From contig NZ_JMLQ01000001.1 in the NCBI RefSeq assembly GCF_000686025.1, forward strand, positions 1 to 64,000: a DNA stretch of 64,000 nt, in the 5' to 3' direction. The notes beneath the pieces were generated by a model. That model saw only the letters and a list, made by a program, of their open reading frames with translations. It was not told the DNA's origin and did not search any database. The stretch is from Rhodococcus sp. UNC23MFCrub1.1 (GTDB lineage: Bacteria > Actinomycetota > Actinomycetes > Mycobacteriales > Mycobacteriaceae). Below, piece by piece: positions 7,390 to 16,443 of the stretch. Within the stretch, counting starts at the first letter, position 1. Every line of letters begins with the position of its first letter. A program made the translations under genes and the position numbers.

Positions 7390-8924
7390 GGCCCGAGCAC
7401 GGCCAACGCGACGAAGACGTCGGTGCGGTCCTCCGTCGTCCCCAGGTCTCGGTCCGTCAGCGCCTCCACCCGTCCGATGCGGTACCGCACCGTGTTGACG
7501 TGCACGTGGAGGGCGTCCGCAGTGCGGCTCCAGGAACCGTCGTGGTGCAGGTACGCCCGCAGCGTGTCCAGCAGTCCCGCGTCGGTGCGGCTGTCGTGGT
7601 CGAGTACCGCGCCGAGCACCCGCCGGGCATAGGCAGCGCGCAGTCCGTCCGGCACCACCGAGAGCAGGACGGCGGCCGACCCGGTGTCCGCGCTGGTCCG
7701 CACGGCGATCCGGTCGGCCGATGCCGCCGCCACCTCACGCGCATGCTGTGCCGACCGCACACATCCGACGAGGGCCGCGGCCTCCACCGCCGTACCCACG
7801 CCCACGGCGATCCGTCCGGTCACGGTGTCCTCGAGTCGACGCAGCGCAAGGGCGAGATCGGCGGCCATGCGGGTGGACGTCCGACCGGAAGGTAGCCCGA
7901 CGACGCCGATCACGAGGTCCCCGCCGGTGACTCCCACACTCACCGCACCGTCGACCGACTCCCGCACCGCGTCGGTGAGCACCGCGGCCAGGACCTCGAC
8001 AGGCATATCCGCGGTGGCGGCCAGCACGACGACGTCTCCTGTCACGTCGACGCCGATCTGTCGAATGCGTTCCAGCGCCTGCTCTCCGGATCCGTCGACG
8101 AGGAGTTCGGCCGCGCGGTCGGCCATGGTGCGCAGCACCCGCGCGCCGTCGTCCACGCGCACGCGATCGAGGGCCGCGATGCTCGCCAGCTGACCGAGCG
8201 CATCGAGAACCTGCCCGTCCAGGCACTCGTGGTCACCGTCCACGACGAGGTACCACGCAGTCGCACGGTGACCGAAACTCGATCCGACGGGCAGCACGGA
8301 CCGCACCGTGTTCTCGGTGAGCACGCGGCACGGAAGACTCTGCGCCGCAGTGCGGACGAGAGCGTCCACCACCTCCGTGGCCAACGGCTCGGCGGACACC
8401 ACGGGCCGGCCCACCGCGGTGATGATCCGGCAGGTCACGCCCGTGTCCCGCGCCGTCTCGTGCGTGAGGTCCGCGAGCGCGCGTCCGTCGGTGACCGCGG
8501 TGAGCAATCGGTGCTGGCGGGCCAGACTGGCGGAGAGCCGCGCCACCCGATCGCCGGTCACCCGGCTGGTGACGGCCGCGATGACGTCCGCGAACGCGAC
8601 CGCCGAGGGCACCGCGAGCAGCGGTAGCGAGTACTTCTCGCACGCATTCACCACGTCGTCGGGGACGGAACCGAACACTTCGTCGCCCGCCGCGAGCGCC
8701 ACAGCGCCCGCCGCGACGACCGACGCCACGAAGGCATCGCTGTCCTCCGGCGCGCGGCGCCACACCATGCCGGTGACGACCAGCTCGCCGCCCACGATGT
8801 AGCGCGACGGGTCCGGCAGATCGGTCGCGAAGGCCCACCGCACGGTCCGACCGAGTTGGTCGTCGGTGCCGACGAGGCGCCGCAGCGCGAGTTTCGGTAC
8901 GTCGAGCACGTCCTGGATCAGCAC
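7371..8924 (-). CDS. PucR-family transcriptional regulator
   Basis: A 517-residue regulator. Residues ~1-125 form the PucR N-terminal ligand domain (IQDVLDVPKL start, IVGGELVVTG), the middle resembles the GGDEF-like CdaR region, and residues ~450-510 carry the PucR C-terminal helix-turn-helix: LHHDGSWSRTADALHVHVN then TVRYRIGRVEAL. PucR proteins sense purine status and control purine catabolism. The gene lies convergent to uricase and divergent from the deaminase/xanthine dehydrogenase operon, a usual place for the cluster regulator. The GTG at 8924 starts the protein; 140 bases separate it from the deaminase gene. Confidence 0.87.
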   Translation of the reverse strand: MLIQDVLDVPKLALRRLVGTDDQLGRTVRWAFATDLPDPSRYIVGGELVVTGMVWRRAPEDSDAFVASVVAAGAVALAAGDEVFGSVPDDVVNACEKYSLPLLAVPSAVAFADVIAAVTSRVTGDRVARLSASLARQHRLLTAVTDGRALADLTHETARDTGVTCRIITAVGRPVVSAEPLATEVVDALVRTAAQSLPCRVLTENTVRSVLPVGSSFGHRATAWYLVVDGDHECLDGQVLDALGQLASIAALDRVRVDDGARVLRTMADRAAELLVDGSGEQALERIRQIGVDVTGDVVVLAATADMPVEVLAAVLTDAVRESVDGAVSVGVTGGDLVIGVVGLPSGRTSTRMAADLALALRRLEDTVTGRIAVGVGTAVEAAALVGCVRSAQHAREVAAASADRIAVRTSADTGSAAVLLSVVPDGLRAAYARRVLGAVLDHDSRTDAGLLDTLRAYLHHDGSWSRTADALHVHVNTVRYRIGRVEALTDRDLGTTEDRTDVFVALAVLGPQPTTL

Positions 8925-9064
8925 ACCCGTTCACCCGCCCGCATCGTCGTTGGAGGATCCGACAGTAGGCGGCGCTCGTTTCGGCCACGTTTCGTCGGCG
9001 CGCGCCCTGCGCGGGTGGCCGACACGGTGTTGACTCGGTGACACAGCGAGGACAGGAGTACGAC

Positions 9065-10435
9065 GTGCCGGACCGCATTCTCATCACGGGCGCCCACGTG
9101 ATCACCGTGGATCCCGCCCGCTCCGAGTGGGCGGCGGGCTGGGTCCTGATCGAGGACGGGCTCATCGCGGCGCTCGGCGACGGGACACCGCCGCCGCGTC
9201 CCGACGGTCCGGAGGTCACCGTCATCGACGGCCGCGGTTGCGTCCTGACTCCCGGCCTCGTGAACACGCACCACCATCTCTATCAGTGGATCACCCGCGG
9301 TCTGGCCGCGGACTCGACGCTCTTCGAGTGGTTGACGACGCTGTATCCCGTGTGGGCCGGCATCGACGCCGACTCGGTCCGCGTCGCGGCGACGGGTGGG
9401 CTCGCTCGGTTGGCCGCGACCGGATGCACCACCACCACCGACCACCTCTACGTCTTCCCCCACGACGGCGGCGACGTGTTGGGCGCAGAGATCGACGCCG
9501 CGAGGACGGTCGGTCTGCGGTTCCACCCGACGCGCGGATCGATGGACCTGGGACACAGTCAGGGTGGTCTGCCGCCGGACAGCGTCGTGGAGTCGCTCGA
9601 TGCGATCCTGGCCGCGAGCAGCGCCGCGGTCGACCGCTGGCACGACCCGTCCTTCGGATCGATGCTGCGCATCGCTCTCGCACCGTGCTCGCCGTTCTCC
9701 GTCACCGGCGACCTCCTTCGCGAATCGGCGACGCTGGCGCGCGAGCTGGGCGTCCGGTTGCACACACACCTCGCCGAGACCCTGGACGAGGAGGAGTTCT
9801 GCCGCAGCAACTTCGGCATGACGCCGGTGCAGTACATGGAATCGGTCGGCTGGGTCGGCGACGACGTCTGGTACGCGCACGCCGTGCATCTCGACGACGC
9901 CGCGATCGCGACCATGGCGGCCACCGGAACCGGGGCGGCCCACTGCCCCACGTCCAACGCGCGGCTGGGCGCCGGTATCGCCCGAGCGCGCGATCTGATC
10001 GACGCGCGGGTTCCCCTGGGGCTCGGCGTCGACGGTGCCGCCAGCAACGAGTCCTGCAGCATGCTCGAGGAGGCGCACCACGCAGCACTGTTCGCACGGG
10101 CGCGCGGCGGACCCCGGGCCATGACCGTGCGCGAGAGCCTCGACCTCGCGACACTCGGCGGTGCCCGAGTCCTCGGGCGCGAGAACGAGATCGGCTCGCT
10201 GGAGGTGGGCAAGCTCGCCGATCTGGCGCTGTGGCGCATCGACGGCGCCGCCCACGCCGGCATCACCGACCCCGTCGCCGCGTTGGTACTGGGCGACCGG
10301 CCGCCCCTCGAACGGCTCCTCGTGCACGGGCGGGTGGTGGTCGAGAACGGCGTGGTCATGACCGTCGACGAGGAGACGGTGGCCCGGGACGTGGCGGCGG
10401 CGCACACGGCGCTGCTCACGAAGGCCGGGCGGTGA
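9065..10435 (+). CDS. 8-oxoguanine deaminase-type amidohydrolase
   Basis: A 456-residue zinc amidohydrolase of the TRZ/ATZ group. Metal and active-site motifs in order: NTHHHLYQWITRGL near residue 67, HTHLAETLDEEE near 240, WYAHAVHLDD, and GVDGAASNESCSML with the catalytic Asp. This combination is closest to 8-oxoguanine deaminases (8-oxoguanine to urate), and the neighbouring xanthine dehydrogenase and uricase genes fit; guanine deaminase or a related triazine-type hydrolase remains possible. The GTG at 9065 was chosen over an in-frame GTG at 9038 because AGGACAGGAG lies just before it. Four bases separate it from the next gene. Confidence 0.78.
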   Translation: MPDRILITGAHVITVDPARSEWAAGWVLIEDGLIAALGDGTPPPRPDGPEVTVIDGRGCVLTPGLVNTHHHLYQWITRGLAADSTLFEWLTTLYPVWAGIDADSVRVAATGGLARLAATGCTTTTDHLYVFPHDGGDVLGAEIDAARTVGLRFHPTRGSMDLGHSQGGLPPDSVVESLDAILAASSAAVDRWHDPSFGSMLRIALAPCSPFSVTGDLLRESATLARELGVRLHTHLAETLDEEEFCRSNFGMTPVQYMESVGWVGDDVWYAHAVHLDDAAIATMAATGTGAAHCPTSNARLGAGIARARDLIDARVPLGLGVDGAASNESCSMLEEAHHAALFARARGGPRAMTVRESLDLATLGGARVLGRENEIGSLEVGKLADLALWRIDGAAHAGITDPVAALVLGDRPPLERLLVHGRVVVENGVVMTVDEETVARDVAAAHTALLTKAGR

Positions 10436-10439
10436 TTCC

Positions 10440-11252
10440 GTGGACCTGAACACCGTGCGCGAGGTCGTCCGGGCTCGTACGCGGGGCGATCTCTCGGTCA
10501 TCGACGGCGGCACCGCCGTGGTGGCAGGTGGGACGTGGGTCTTCTCGGAACCGCAGGTGGGGGTGCACCGACTGGTCGATCTGACGGACCTCGGCTGGGA
10601 ACCCGTCGTCGTCGGTGAGGGGCTCGAGATCGCCGCGACGTGCACCGTGGACACGCTGCGTCGGATGTCGTGGCCGCCGCGGTGGCCGGACCTCGAGTCG
10701 CTGGTGGCCCTCTGCTCCGACGCGTTGCTCGCGTCGTTCAAGGTGCAGCAGTTCGCCACGGTCGGTGGGAACATCGCCCTCGGACTTCCCGCGGGATCCA
10801 TGACCTCACTGTGTTCGGCGCTCGACGGCGTCGCGGTGATCTGGACCCCCGACGGTCACGAGCGGCGCGTACCCGTCGCCACGCTGGTCACCGGACCCCA
10901 ACGCACGTCGCTCGCACCGGGCGAGGTGATACGCAGCATCGAGATCGACGACGCCGTTCTGCGCTCCCGATTCGCCTGCCGCAGAATGTCCTTGGCACCT
11001 CGCGGGCGCTCCGGCGCCGTCGTGATCGGTCGCCGGGACGCCGACGGATCGTGCGTCCTCACCGTCACCGCGTCGACGCGCCGCCCGCACCAGCTGCGAC
11101 TCGAGGCAGTGCCGCACGCCGAGGACGTGGCCGCGCTGCTGGACGCCGCGATACCCGCCGACCAGTGGTACGACGACGTGCACGGAGCACCGGACTGGCG
11201 ACGCCACGTGAGCGGCGTGCTGGCACAGCAGATCTGCGAGGAGCTGTCATGA
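10440..11252 (+). CDS. Xanthine dehydrogenase-type FAD-binding subunit
   Basis: A 270-residue FAD subunit of the molybdenum hydroxylase family. The flavin-binding signature VVAGGTWVFSE lies near residue 27 and the second motif ATVGGNIALGLPAGS near residue 105, where CODH/XDH medium subunits contact FAD pyrophosphate. It passes electrons from the iron-sulfur centres to NAD or another acceptor. It begins with GTG four bases after the deaminase stop, and its TGA overlaps the ATG of the iron-sulfur/molybdenum subunit, so the three genes form one operon. Confidence 0.85.
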   Translation: MDLNTVREVVRARTRGDLSVIDGGTAVVAGGTWVFSEPQVGVHRLVDLTDLGWEPVVVGEGLEIAATCTVDTLRRMSWPPRWPDLESLVALCSDALLASFKVQQFATVGGNIALGLPAGSMTSLCSALDGVAVIWTPDGHERRVPVATLVTGPQRTSLAPGEVIRSIEIDDAVLRSRFACRRMSLAPRGRSGAVVIGRRDADGSCVLTVTASTRRPHQLRLEAVPHAEDVAALLDAAIPADQWYDDVHGAPDWRRHVSGVLAQQICEELS

Positions 11253-13951
11253 GAGTGGGAGTCAACGGGGAGACCGTGGAGATGTCCCCGCGACCGGGCC
11301 AGTGCCTGCGCACGGCCCTGCGCGACGTCGGACGCTTCGAGGTGAAGAAGGGGTGCGACGCGGGCGACTGCGGCGCCTGCTCGGTGCTGCTGGACGGTGC
11401 CGCCGTCCAGTCGTGCATCGTTCCGGCCTACCGCGCCGACGGTCGGGAGGTCACCACGGTGGCCGGGCTGGGCACGCCGGACGACCTGCATCCGATGCAG
11501 CAGCGATTCGTCGACGCCGCCGGATTCCAGTGCGGTTTCTGCACGGCCGGCATGATCGTCACCGCCGCCGCCCTCACCGACGAGCAGACCGAGGATCTGG
11601 ACACCTCGCTCAAGGGAAACCTGTGTCGCTGCACCGGGTATCGGGCGATCACCGACGCGGTCACGGGTGTGCGCACCATCGAGAAGTCCACCGAGGGACC
11701 GGCGTGCGGACGCTCCGTCGCCGCACCGGCCAGCGCTCGCGTCGTCACGGGAACGGAGCCCTACACGCTCGACGTCGCGATGCCGGGTCTACTGCATCTG
11801 TCGGTGCTGGGGAGCCCCCACGCCCGTGCGCGCATCGTCTCGATCGACACGTCGGCCGCGCTGGCCGTCGAGGGTGTGGTCGCGGTGCTCACCCACGAGG
11901 ACGCGCCGCCCGTCGCCTTCTCCACCGCACGCCACGAGTCACGGGACGACGATCCCGACGACACTCTCGTTCTGGATCGCGAGCTCCGCTACGTCGGGCA
12001 GCGGGTGGCGGCGGTGATCGCCGAGTCGGTGGCCGCCGCGGAGGAGGGCAGACGGCGCCTCATCGTCGAGTACGAGGTGCTGCCCGCCGTGCTGCATCCC
12101 GCGGACGCGCTCGCACCGGGAGCCCCGATCGTCCACGCCGGCAAGGGTCCCGAGGCCAGGATCGCGGACGTCGAGCGCAACGTCGTGGCCGAGGTGAGCG
12201 GTACGACCGGCGACGTCGAGGCGGGCCTGGCGGCCGCGGACGCCGTGGTGACCGGAACGTGGCGCACCGCCCGCGTGCAGCACACTCACCTCGAGACGCA
12301 CGGTGCGATCGCTTGGTTCGCCGAGGACGGGCGCCTGACCGTCCGCACGAGCTCGCAGGTCCCGTTCCTCGTACGGGACGAGCTGTGTCACATCTTCGAC
12401 CTCGATCCGGACACCGTTCGGGTGTTCACGACGCGGGTCGGTGGCGGGTTCGGCGCCAAACAGGAGATGCTCACCGAGGATCTCGTGACGCTCGCCGCTC
12501 TGACGGTGCGTCGACCGGTACAGCTCGAGTTCTCCCGTGCCGACCAGTTCACCGTCGCGCCCTGTCGGCATCCCATGGAGGTGTCGGTCACCGCAGCCGC
12601 CACGTCCGACGGCACGCTCACCGCGCTGACCCTCGACGTGCTGAGCGATGCCGGCGCCTACGGCAACCACAGTCCCGGTGTGCTGCACCATTCCACCGAC
12701 TCGATCGCCCTCTACCGCTGCGCGGCCAAGCGCGTCGAGGCGAGAGCGGTGTACACGAACACGATTCCGTCCGGCGCGTTCCGCGGATACGGCGTCGGGC
12801 AGACCGGTTTCGCCGTCGAGTCGGCGCTCGACGAGTTGGCGCACCGATTGCACATCGATCCGATCGAGTTCCGGCGTCGCAACGTCGTCGTGCCGGGTGA
12901 TCCGTTCGTCGCCGCGCACGTCCTCGACGGCGACCTCCTGTTCGGCAGTTACGGACTCGACCAGTGCCTCGATCTCGTGGACGAGGCACTCGCCGAGCCC
13001 GGATCGCCGGCGCCCGACGGATGGCAGGTGGGCGTCGGCGTGGCCATCGGCATGAATGCCACCGTGCCGCCGCGCGGCCACGTCTCCGACGCGTCGATCA
13101 CCGCTCTGCCCGGAGCTCGCTACCTGGTGCGCGTCGGCACCGCCGAGTTCGGTAACGGCACCACGACGGTGCACGGTCAGATCGCGGCGTCGATCCTGAA
13201 CACGACCGTCGACCGCATCGAGATCGCACAGTCGGACACCGACGTCACCTCCCACGACACGGGCGCCTTCGGGTCGGCGGGCACGGTGGTCGCCGGCAAG
13301 GCTGTCGCACTCGCCGCGGAGTCGTTGCGCGAGAGCATCATCGGTGCCGCATCGAGCCTGACCGGATCGCTGCCGACGCAGGGCGTGCTCGGTCCGGAGG
13401 GCGTCACGGTGGACGGCGCACTGTGCTCCCTCGACGAGATCGTCGCGGCCCACGACGGACCGTTGGCGGCGGACGGGTACCACGGCGGATCGCCTCGCTC
13501 GGTGGTGTTCAACGTCCACGGGTTTCGGGTCGCGGTCGACCCCGGGAGCGGCCGCGTCGCGATCCTGGACTCCGTGCAGGCCGTCGACGCCGGCACGGTG
13601 ATGAATCCGGTGCAGTGCCGTGGGCAGGTGGAAGGTGGTGTGGCGCAGGCGCTGGGCGCGGCACTGTACGAGGAGATGAGGCTCGACGAGACGGGGCACG
13701 TGACCACAGCGTCGCTACGGAACTACCACATCCCGCAACTCGCCGACGTTCCGACGACCCGAGTGTTGTTCGCGGACACCTATGACGCGCTCGGGCCGCT
13801 GGGTGCCAAGTCGATGAGTGAGTCTCCGTACAACCCCGTCGCACCGGCGTTGGCCAATGCCGTCACGGACGCCGTCGGCGTACGGCCGCACGCACTGCCG
13901 ATGTCGGCGGACCGCGTCTGGAGAATGCTGCAGCGCGATCAGGAGTCGTAG
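11249..13951 (+). CDS. Xanthine dehydrogenase: fused [2Fe-2S] and molybdopterin subunit
   Basis: A 900-residue fusion. Residues 1-150 hold both [2Fe-2S] sites: Cys36, 41, 44 and 56 (plant ferredoxin type) and Cys95, 98, 126 and 128. From about residue 160 it is the molybdopterin subunit, with GGGFGAKQEML, the GAFRGYGVGQTGFAVES loop, and near the end KSMSESPYNPVAPALANAV with the catalytic glutamate at about residue 858. It would hydroxylate hypoxanthine and/or xanthine to urate; substrate is inferred from the uricase neighbourhood. The order Fe-S then Mo in one chain with FAD on a separate protein differs from the usual three-subunit or single-chain forms. The 3' end overlaps lrpA by 13 bases. 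Confidence 0.85.
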   Translation: MRVGVNGETVEMSPRPGQCLRTALRDVGRFEVKKGCDAGDCGACSVLLDGAAVQSCIVPAYRADGREVTTVAGLGTPDDLHPMQQRFVDAAGFQCGFCTAGMIVTAAALTDEQTEDLDTSLKGNLCRCTGYRAITDAVTGVRTIEKSTEGPACGRSVAAPASARVVTGTEPYTLDVAMPGLLHLSVLGSPHARARIVSIDTSAALAVEGVVAVLTHEDAPPVAFSTARHESRDDDPDDTLVLDRELRYVGQRVAAVIAESVAAAEEGRRRLIVEYEVLPAVLHPADALAPGAPIVHAGKGPEARIADVERNVVAEVSGTTGDVEAGLAAADAVVTGTWRTARVQHTHLETHGAIAWFAEDGRLTVRTSSQVPFLVRDELCHIFDLDPDTVRVFTTRVGGGFGAKQEMLTEDLVTLAALTVRRPVQLEFSRADQFTVAPCRHPMEVSVTAAATSDGTLTALTLDVLSDAGAYGNHSPGVLHHSTDSIALYRCAAKRVEARAVYTNTIPSGAFRGYGVGQTGFAVESALDELAHRLHIDPIEFRRRNVVVPGDPFVAAHVLDGDLLFGSYGLDQCLDLVDEALAEPGSPAPDGWQVGVGVAIGMNATVPPRGHVSDASITALPGARYLVRVGTAEFGNGTTTVHGQIAASILNTTVDRIEIAQSDTDVTSHDTGAFGSAGTVVAGKAVALAAESLRESIIGAASSLTGSLPTQGVLGPEGVTVDGALCSLDEIVAAHDGPLAADGYHGGSPRSVVFNVHGFRVAVDPGSGRVAILDSVQAVDAGTVMNPVQCRGQVEGGVAQALGAALYEEMRLDETGHVTTASLRNYHIPQLADVPTTRVLFADTYDALGPLGAKSMSESPYNPVAPALANAVTDAVGVRPHALPMSADRVWRMLQRDQES

Positions 13952-14403
13952 AAGGTCTGCAGAATGATGGTGCTGCGGGTCTGCACGTTGGCAGTGGTCC
14001 GGATCTGCTGCAGGAGTCGCTCGAGATCCCGCGGTGACGCGACGCGGACCAGCAGCACATAGCTGTCCTCCCCCGCCACGGAATGGCACGCCTGCACCTC
14101 GGGCAGCGGCCGCAGACGCGCGGGCGCGTCGTCGGGCGCCGTCGGATCCAAGGGGGTGATGGCCACGAACGCCGACAGTGGCTGGCCGATGGCCTCCCGA
14201 TCGACGCGCGCGGTGTATCCGAGGATCACCCCGGACGACTCGAGCCTGCGCACTCGTGACTGTACGGCCGAGACCGAGAGGCCCGCCCGCTCCGCGAGGT
14301 GAGCGAGAGTCGCGCGGCCGTCGGTGATCAGTTCCTCCACCAGCACGCGATCGGTGGCGTCCAGATCGTCCGAGCGGACGGACTTGCCTCGTGCACCGGT
14401 CAT
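13939..14403 (-). CDS. lrpA: Lrp/AsnC-family regulator, LrpA-like
   Basis: A 154-residue feast/famine regulator. The N-terminal helix-turn-helix carries GLSVSAVQSRVRRLESSG and the C-terminal RAM domain SAFVAITPLDPTAPDDAPAR, ending RTTANVQTRSTIILQTFY. The sequence closely resembles M. tuberculosis LrpA (Rv3291c), as recalled. In mycobacteria lrpA lies next to lysine epsilon-aminotransferase genes; those are absent here and the purine cluster occupies the space, so its targets may differ. It ends inside the 3' end of the xanthine dehydrogenase gene. Confidence 0.85.
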   Translation of the reverse strand: MTGARGKSVRSDDLDATDRVLVEELITDGRATLAHLAERAGLSVSAVQSRVRRLESSGVILGYTARVDREAIGQPLSAFVAITPLDPTAPDDAPARLRPLPEVQACHSVAGEDSYVLLVRVASPRDLERLLQQIRTTANVQTRSTIILQTFYDS

Positions 14404-14437
14404 GGGCGCTACCCTGCCACGTCCCGATCGGGCAGCG

Positions 14438-15148
14438 TCAGGCGAACAGTGGTGGCATGGCGAAGACCATGACCGTCGACCACGCGACGTGCGTCAGTAT
14501 CGGCGCGAGAATGCCGCCGGACGCCCGGCGTTCGAGTCCCAGCACGAAACCGAGGGTGATGGCGGCGAAGCCGAGCATCGGGTTGCCCGTGGCCAGAGTG
14601 GCAATGGTGTAAACGATCGTCGAGATGACGACCGGCCGCTTCACGCCGATGGCCGAGAACAGAGCGCCGCGGAAGAAGATCTCCTCGGCGACCCCGTTGA
14701 ACAACGTGATGAAGACGATGAGCGCGAGCGGTCCGACGCGCGCGTGATCGAGGACGTTGGCCGTGAAGTCCCGCAGCGGCGGGATCTCCCGCACGACGAG
14801 TGCGCCGAGGATGAACACGCCACCTGCGGCCAGACCGATCGCGATCGGCGTGATGATCGGCCGCCGCAGGGTCCCGCGGAAGTTGATGCGACCGAGGTGC
14901 AGTGGCCCGGACAGGAACCCGCCGACGATCCACACCAATGCCAGCGCGATGGTCAGCGTGTAGAACATGGGGTCGCCGGGCTCGGTCGACAGCGACACTC
15001 CCAGCAGCGTCGCGCCCACGACGAGCACGACCGCCACAATGATGCGCCGCCGTAGGAAGGCGCGATCGGTCTCGTGATGGTCGCGGTCGACCTTGTCCAC
15101 CAGCGCGTTGCGCACGATGGATTCGGCCCTCATATGCCAGGACACCAT
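14438..15148 (-). CDS. CPBP-family intramembrane metalloprotease
   Basis: A 236-residue membrane protein with about six hydrophobic segments. The CPBP (CAAX/Abi) signature EEIFFRG, followed by LGFVLGLERRASGGILAPI and the late histidine in LTHVAW, marks the catalytic glutamates and metal-binding histidines. Family members process prenylated or other membrane proteins or act in bacteriocin self-immunity; the substrate is unknown. An alternative start at the second Met (15133) is possible. It lies 34 bases upstream of lrpA on the same strand. Confidence 0.82.
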   Translation of the reverse strand: MVSWHMRAESIVRNALVDKVDRDHHETDRAFLRRRIIVAVVLVVGATLLGVSLSTEPGDPMFYTLTIALALVWIVGGFLSGPLHLGRINFRGTLRRPIITPIAIGLAAGGVFILGALVVREIPPLRDFTANVLDHARVGPLALIVFITLFNGVAEEIFFRGALFSAIGVKRPVVISTIVYTIATLATGNPMLGFAAITLGFVLGLERRASGGILAPILTHVAWSTVMVFAMPPLFA

Positions 15149-15217
15149 GAAGTACTCCTCCGGCTCGTCGAACCTGTCGGTCGTGTCGGAACTTGCGGTC
15201 TGTGAACGAGAGACCGA

Positions 15218-16372
15218 CTAGAACTTCAGAAGAGACCGTACCCGGGACGAGACCGCGGCAACCACGTCCAGATTGGTCCGGACGACCGGAGCGACGGGCC
15301 ACGAGTAGAGCACCGCGCCGATGCCGAGTGCCTCGGCGAGCTTCCACCCGTCCTCGCTCAGCAGTTCGGCGCCGCGGCGGCGAATGCTGCGGACGTCGCC
15401 GCCGGTCCACTCCGCGTCCGAGGACACCAGGCGCAGCGAGTCGGGCGTCGTGGCCAGGCCGCGGGTGGCGCTCGCGCCGAGCAGGCTTCGGCGCATGGCG
15501 TCGTCGACGTCGGTGAGACCGCCCTCGGGCTCGGGGACGAACTCCGAGATGCGGTTCTCCGAGGCGGTCATCGAGTTCACGAGAGACTGCACCAGGTCGT
15601 CGGCGAGCAGTCCCGGAACCGGGATCAGTCGGCCGATCACGAGAGCCGCGAGCTTGGTCGGGATGCCCGGGGTGGGCACACCCAGACGATGCAGCTCGGC
15701 GGCGCGGACGTAGGCGAAGACGAGGTCCTTGTACGGAAGGATCTCGGGGCCCGCGACGTCGTACGCGTCGGCGGGCACGTCGGGTGACGCGCACGCGAGG
15801 AGATAGTGCACGACGTCGTCGACGGCGATCGGCTGCACCGGCTTGCTCAACCAGCTCGGGAGCGGCAGCACAGGCAGCCGGTCCGCGAGGTACCGGATCA
15901 TCTCGAAGGACGTCGATCCGGCGCCGATGACGATGGCGGCGCGCAGCCACACCACCTCGATGCCGTCGATGGTGAGCGCCTCGCCCACCTCGGCGCGGCT
16001 CGCGAGGTGCTCGGACAGCTTCTCGCCCTCGGGGACGAAGCCACCGAGGTAGACGATGCGGCGGACACCCGCGGCGCGTGCCGCCTCGGCGAAGTGCCGG
16101 GCGGACGCGAGGTCGGTGGCCCGGTAGCCGGATTCCCCGATGGCGTGCACCAGGTAGTACGCGACGTCGATGTCCTGCGCGGACAGCGCCGCGGCGCACG
16201 AGTCGGCGTCGGTCACGTCGAGTCGCACCGCCCGCACGTCGTCGTGCCAGTCGAAGGCGGTCAGCCTCTCCGGCGTGCGCGAGCCCACGACGACGCTCTC
16301 GTCGGCCGACACGAGCGCGTCGACGAGGCGAGAACCGATGTAGCCGCTGGCCCCGGTCACGAAAGCAGTCAT
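15218..16372 (-). CDS. NAD(P)-binding epimerase/NmrA-like protein
   Basis: A 384-residue atypical short-chain dehydrogenase. The start MTAFVTGASGYIGSRL is the NAD(P)-binding GxxGxxG turn, then LDVTDADSCAAAL, YYLVHAIG and RRIVYLGGF. It lacks a clear YxxxK pair, as in NmrA-like and complex I-assembly type members. The C-terminal 150 residues have no recognised domain. The start at 16372 was chosen because TAATGT lies 7 bases before this ATG on the minus strand; an ATG 33 bases further upstream reads in frame but would precede the promoter. Confidence 0.75.
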   Translation of the reverse strand: MTAFVTGASGYIGSRLVDALVSADESVVVGSRTPERLTAFDWHDDVRAVRLDVTDADSCAAALSAQDIDVAYYLVHAIGESGYRATDLASARHFAEAARAAGVRRIVYLGGFVPEGEKLSEHLASRAEVGEALTIDGIEVVWLRAAIVIGAGSTSFEMIRYLADRLPVLPLPSWLSKPVQPIAVDDVVHYLLACASPDVPADAYDVAGPEILPYKDLVFAYVRAAELHRLGVPTPGIPTKLAALVIGRLIPVPGLLADDLVQSLVNSMTASENRISEFVPEPEGGLTDVDDAMRRSLLGASATRGLATTPDSLRLVSSDAEWTGGDVRSIRRRGAELLSEDGWKLAEALGIGAVLYSWPVAPVVRTNLDVVAAVSSRVRSLLKF

Positions 16373-16379
16373 GTTCTCG

Positions 16380-16385
16380 ACATTA
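16380..16385 (-). promoter_or_regulatory. Leaderless -10 box (TAATGT) for the epimerase-like gene
   Basis: Reading leftward, TAATGT is followed by seven bases and then the ATG at 16372, so the transcript would begin at the start codon. This supports the shorter protein start. Confidence 0.45.
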
Positions 16386-16443
16386 CGGGTGCGGTGCGCT
16401 CGCATACCGCCGCGTGAGGGGCGTCACCGTGCAGACTGTGCTC

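Noticed and set aside
11939-13699. 586-codon antisense open frame under the xanthine dehydrogenase gene
   Set aside because: Composition is Arg/Asp/His-rich with no domain, while the opposite strand has clear Fe-S and molybdenum motifs. Long antisense frames are common in very GC-rich DNA.
14409-16199. 596-codon minus-strand frame over the CPBP and epimerase-like genes
   Set aside because: It shifts out of the frames with the EEIFFRG and GASGYIGSR motifs; no domain is visible in it.
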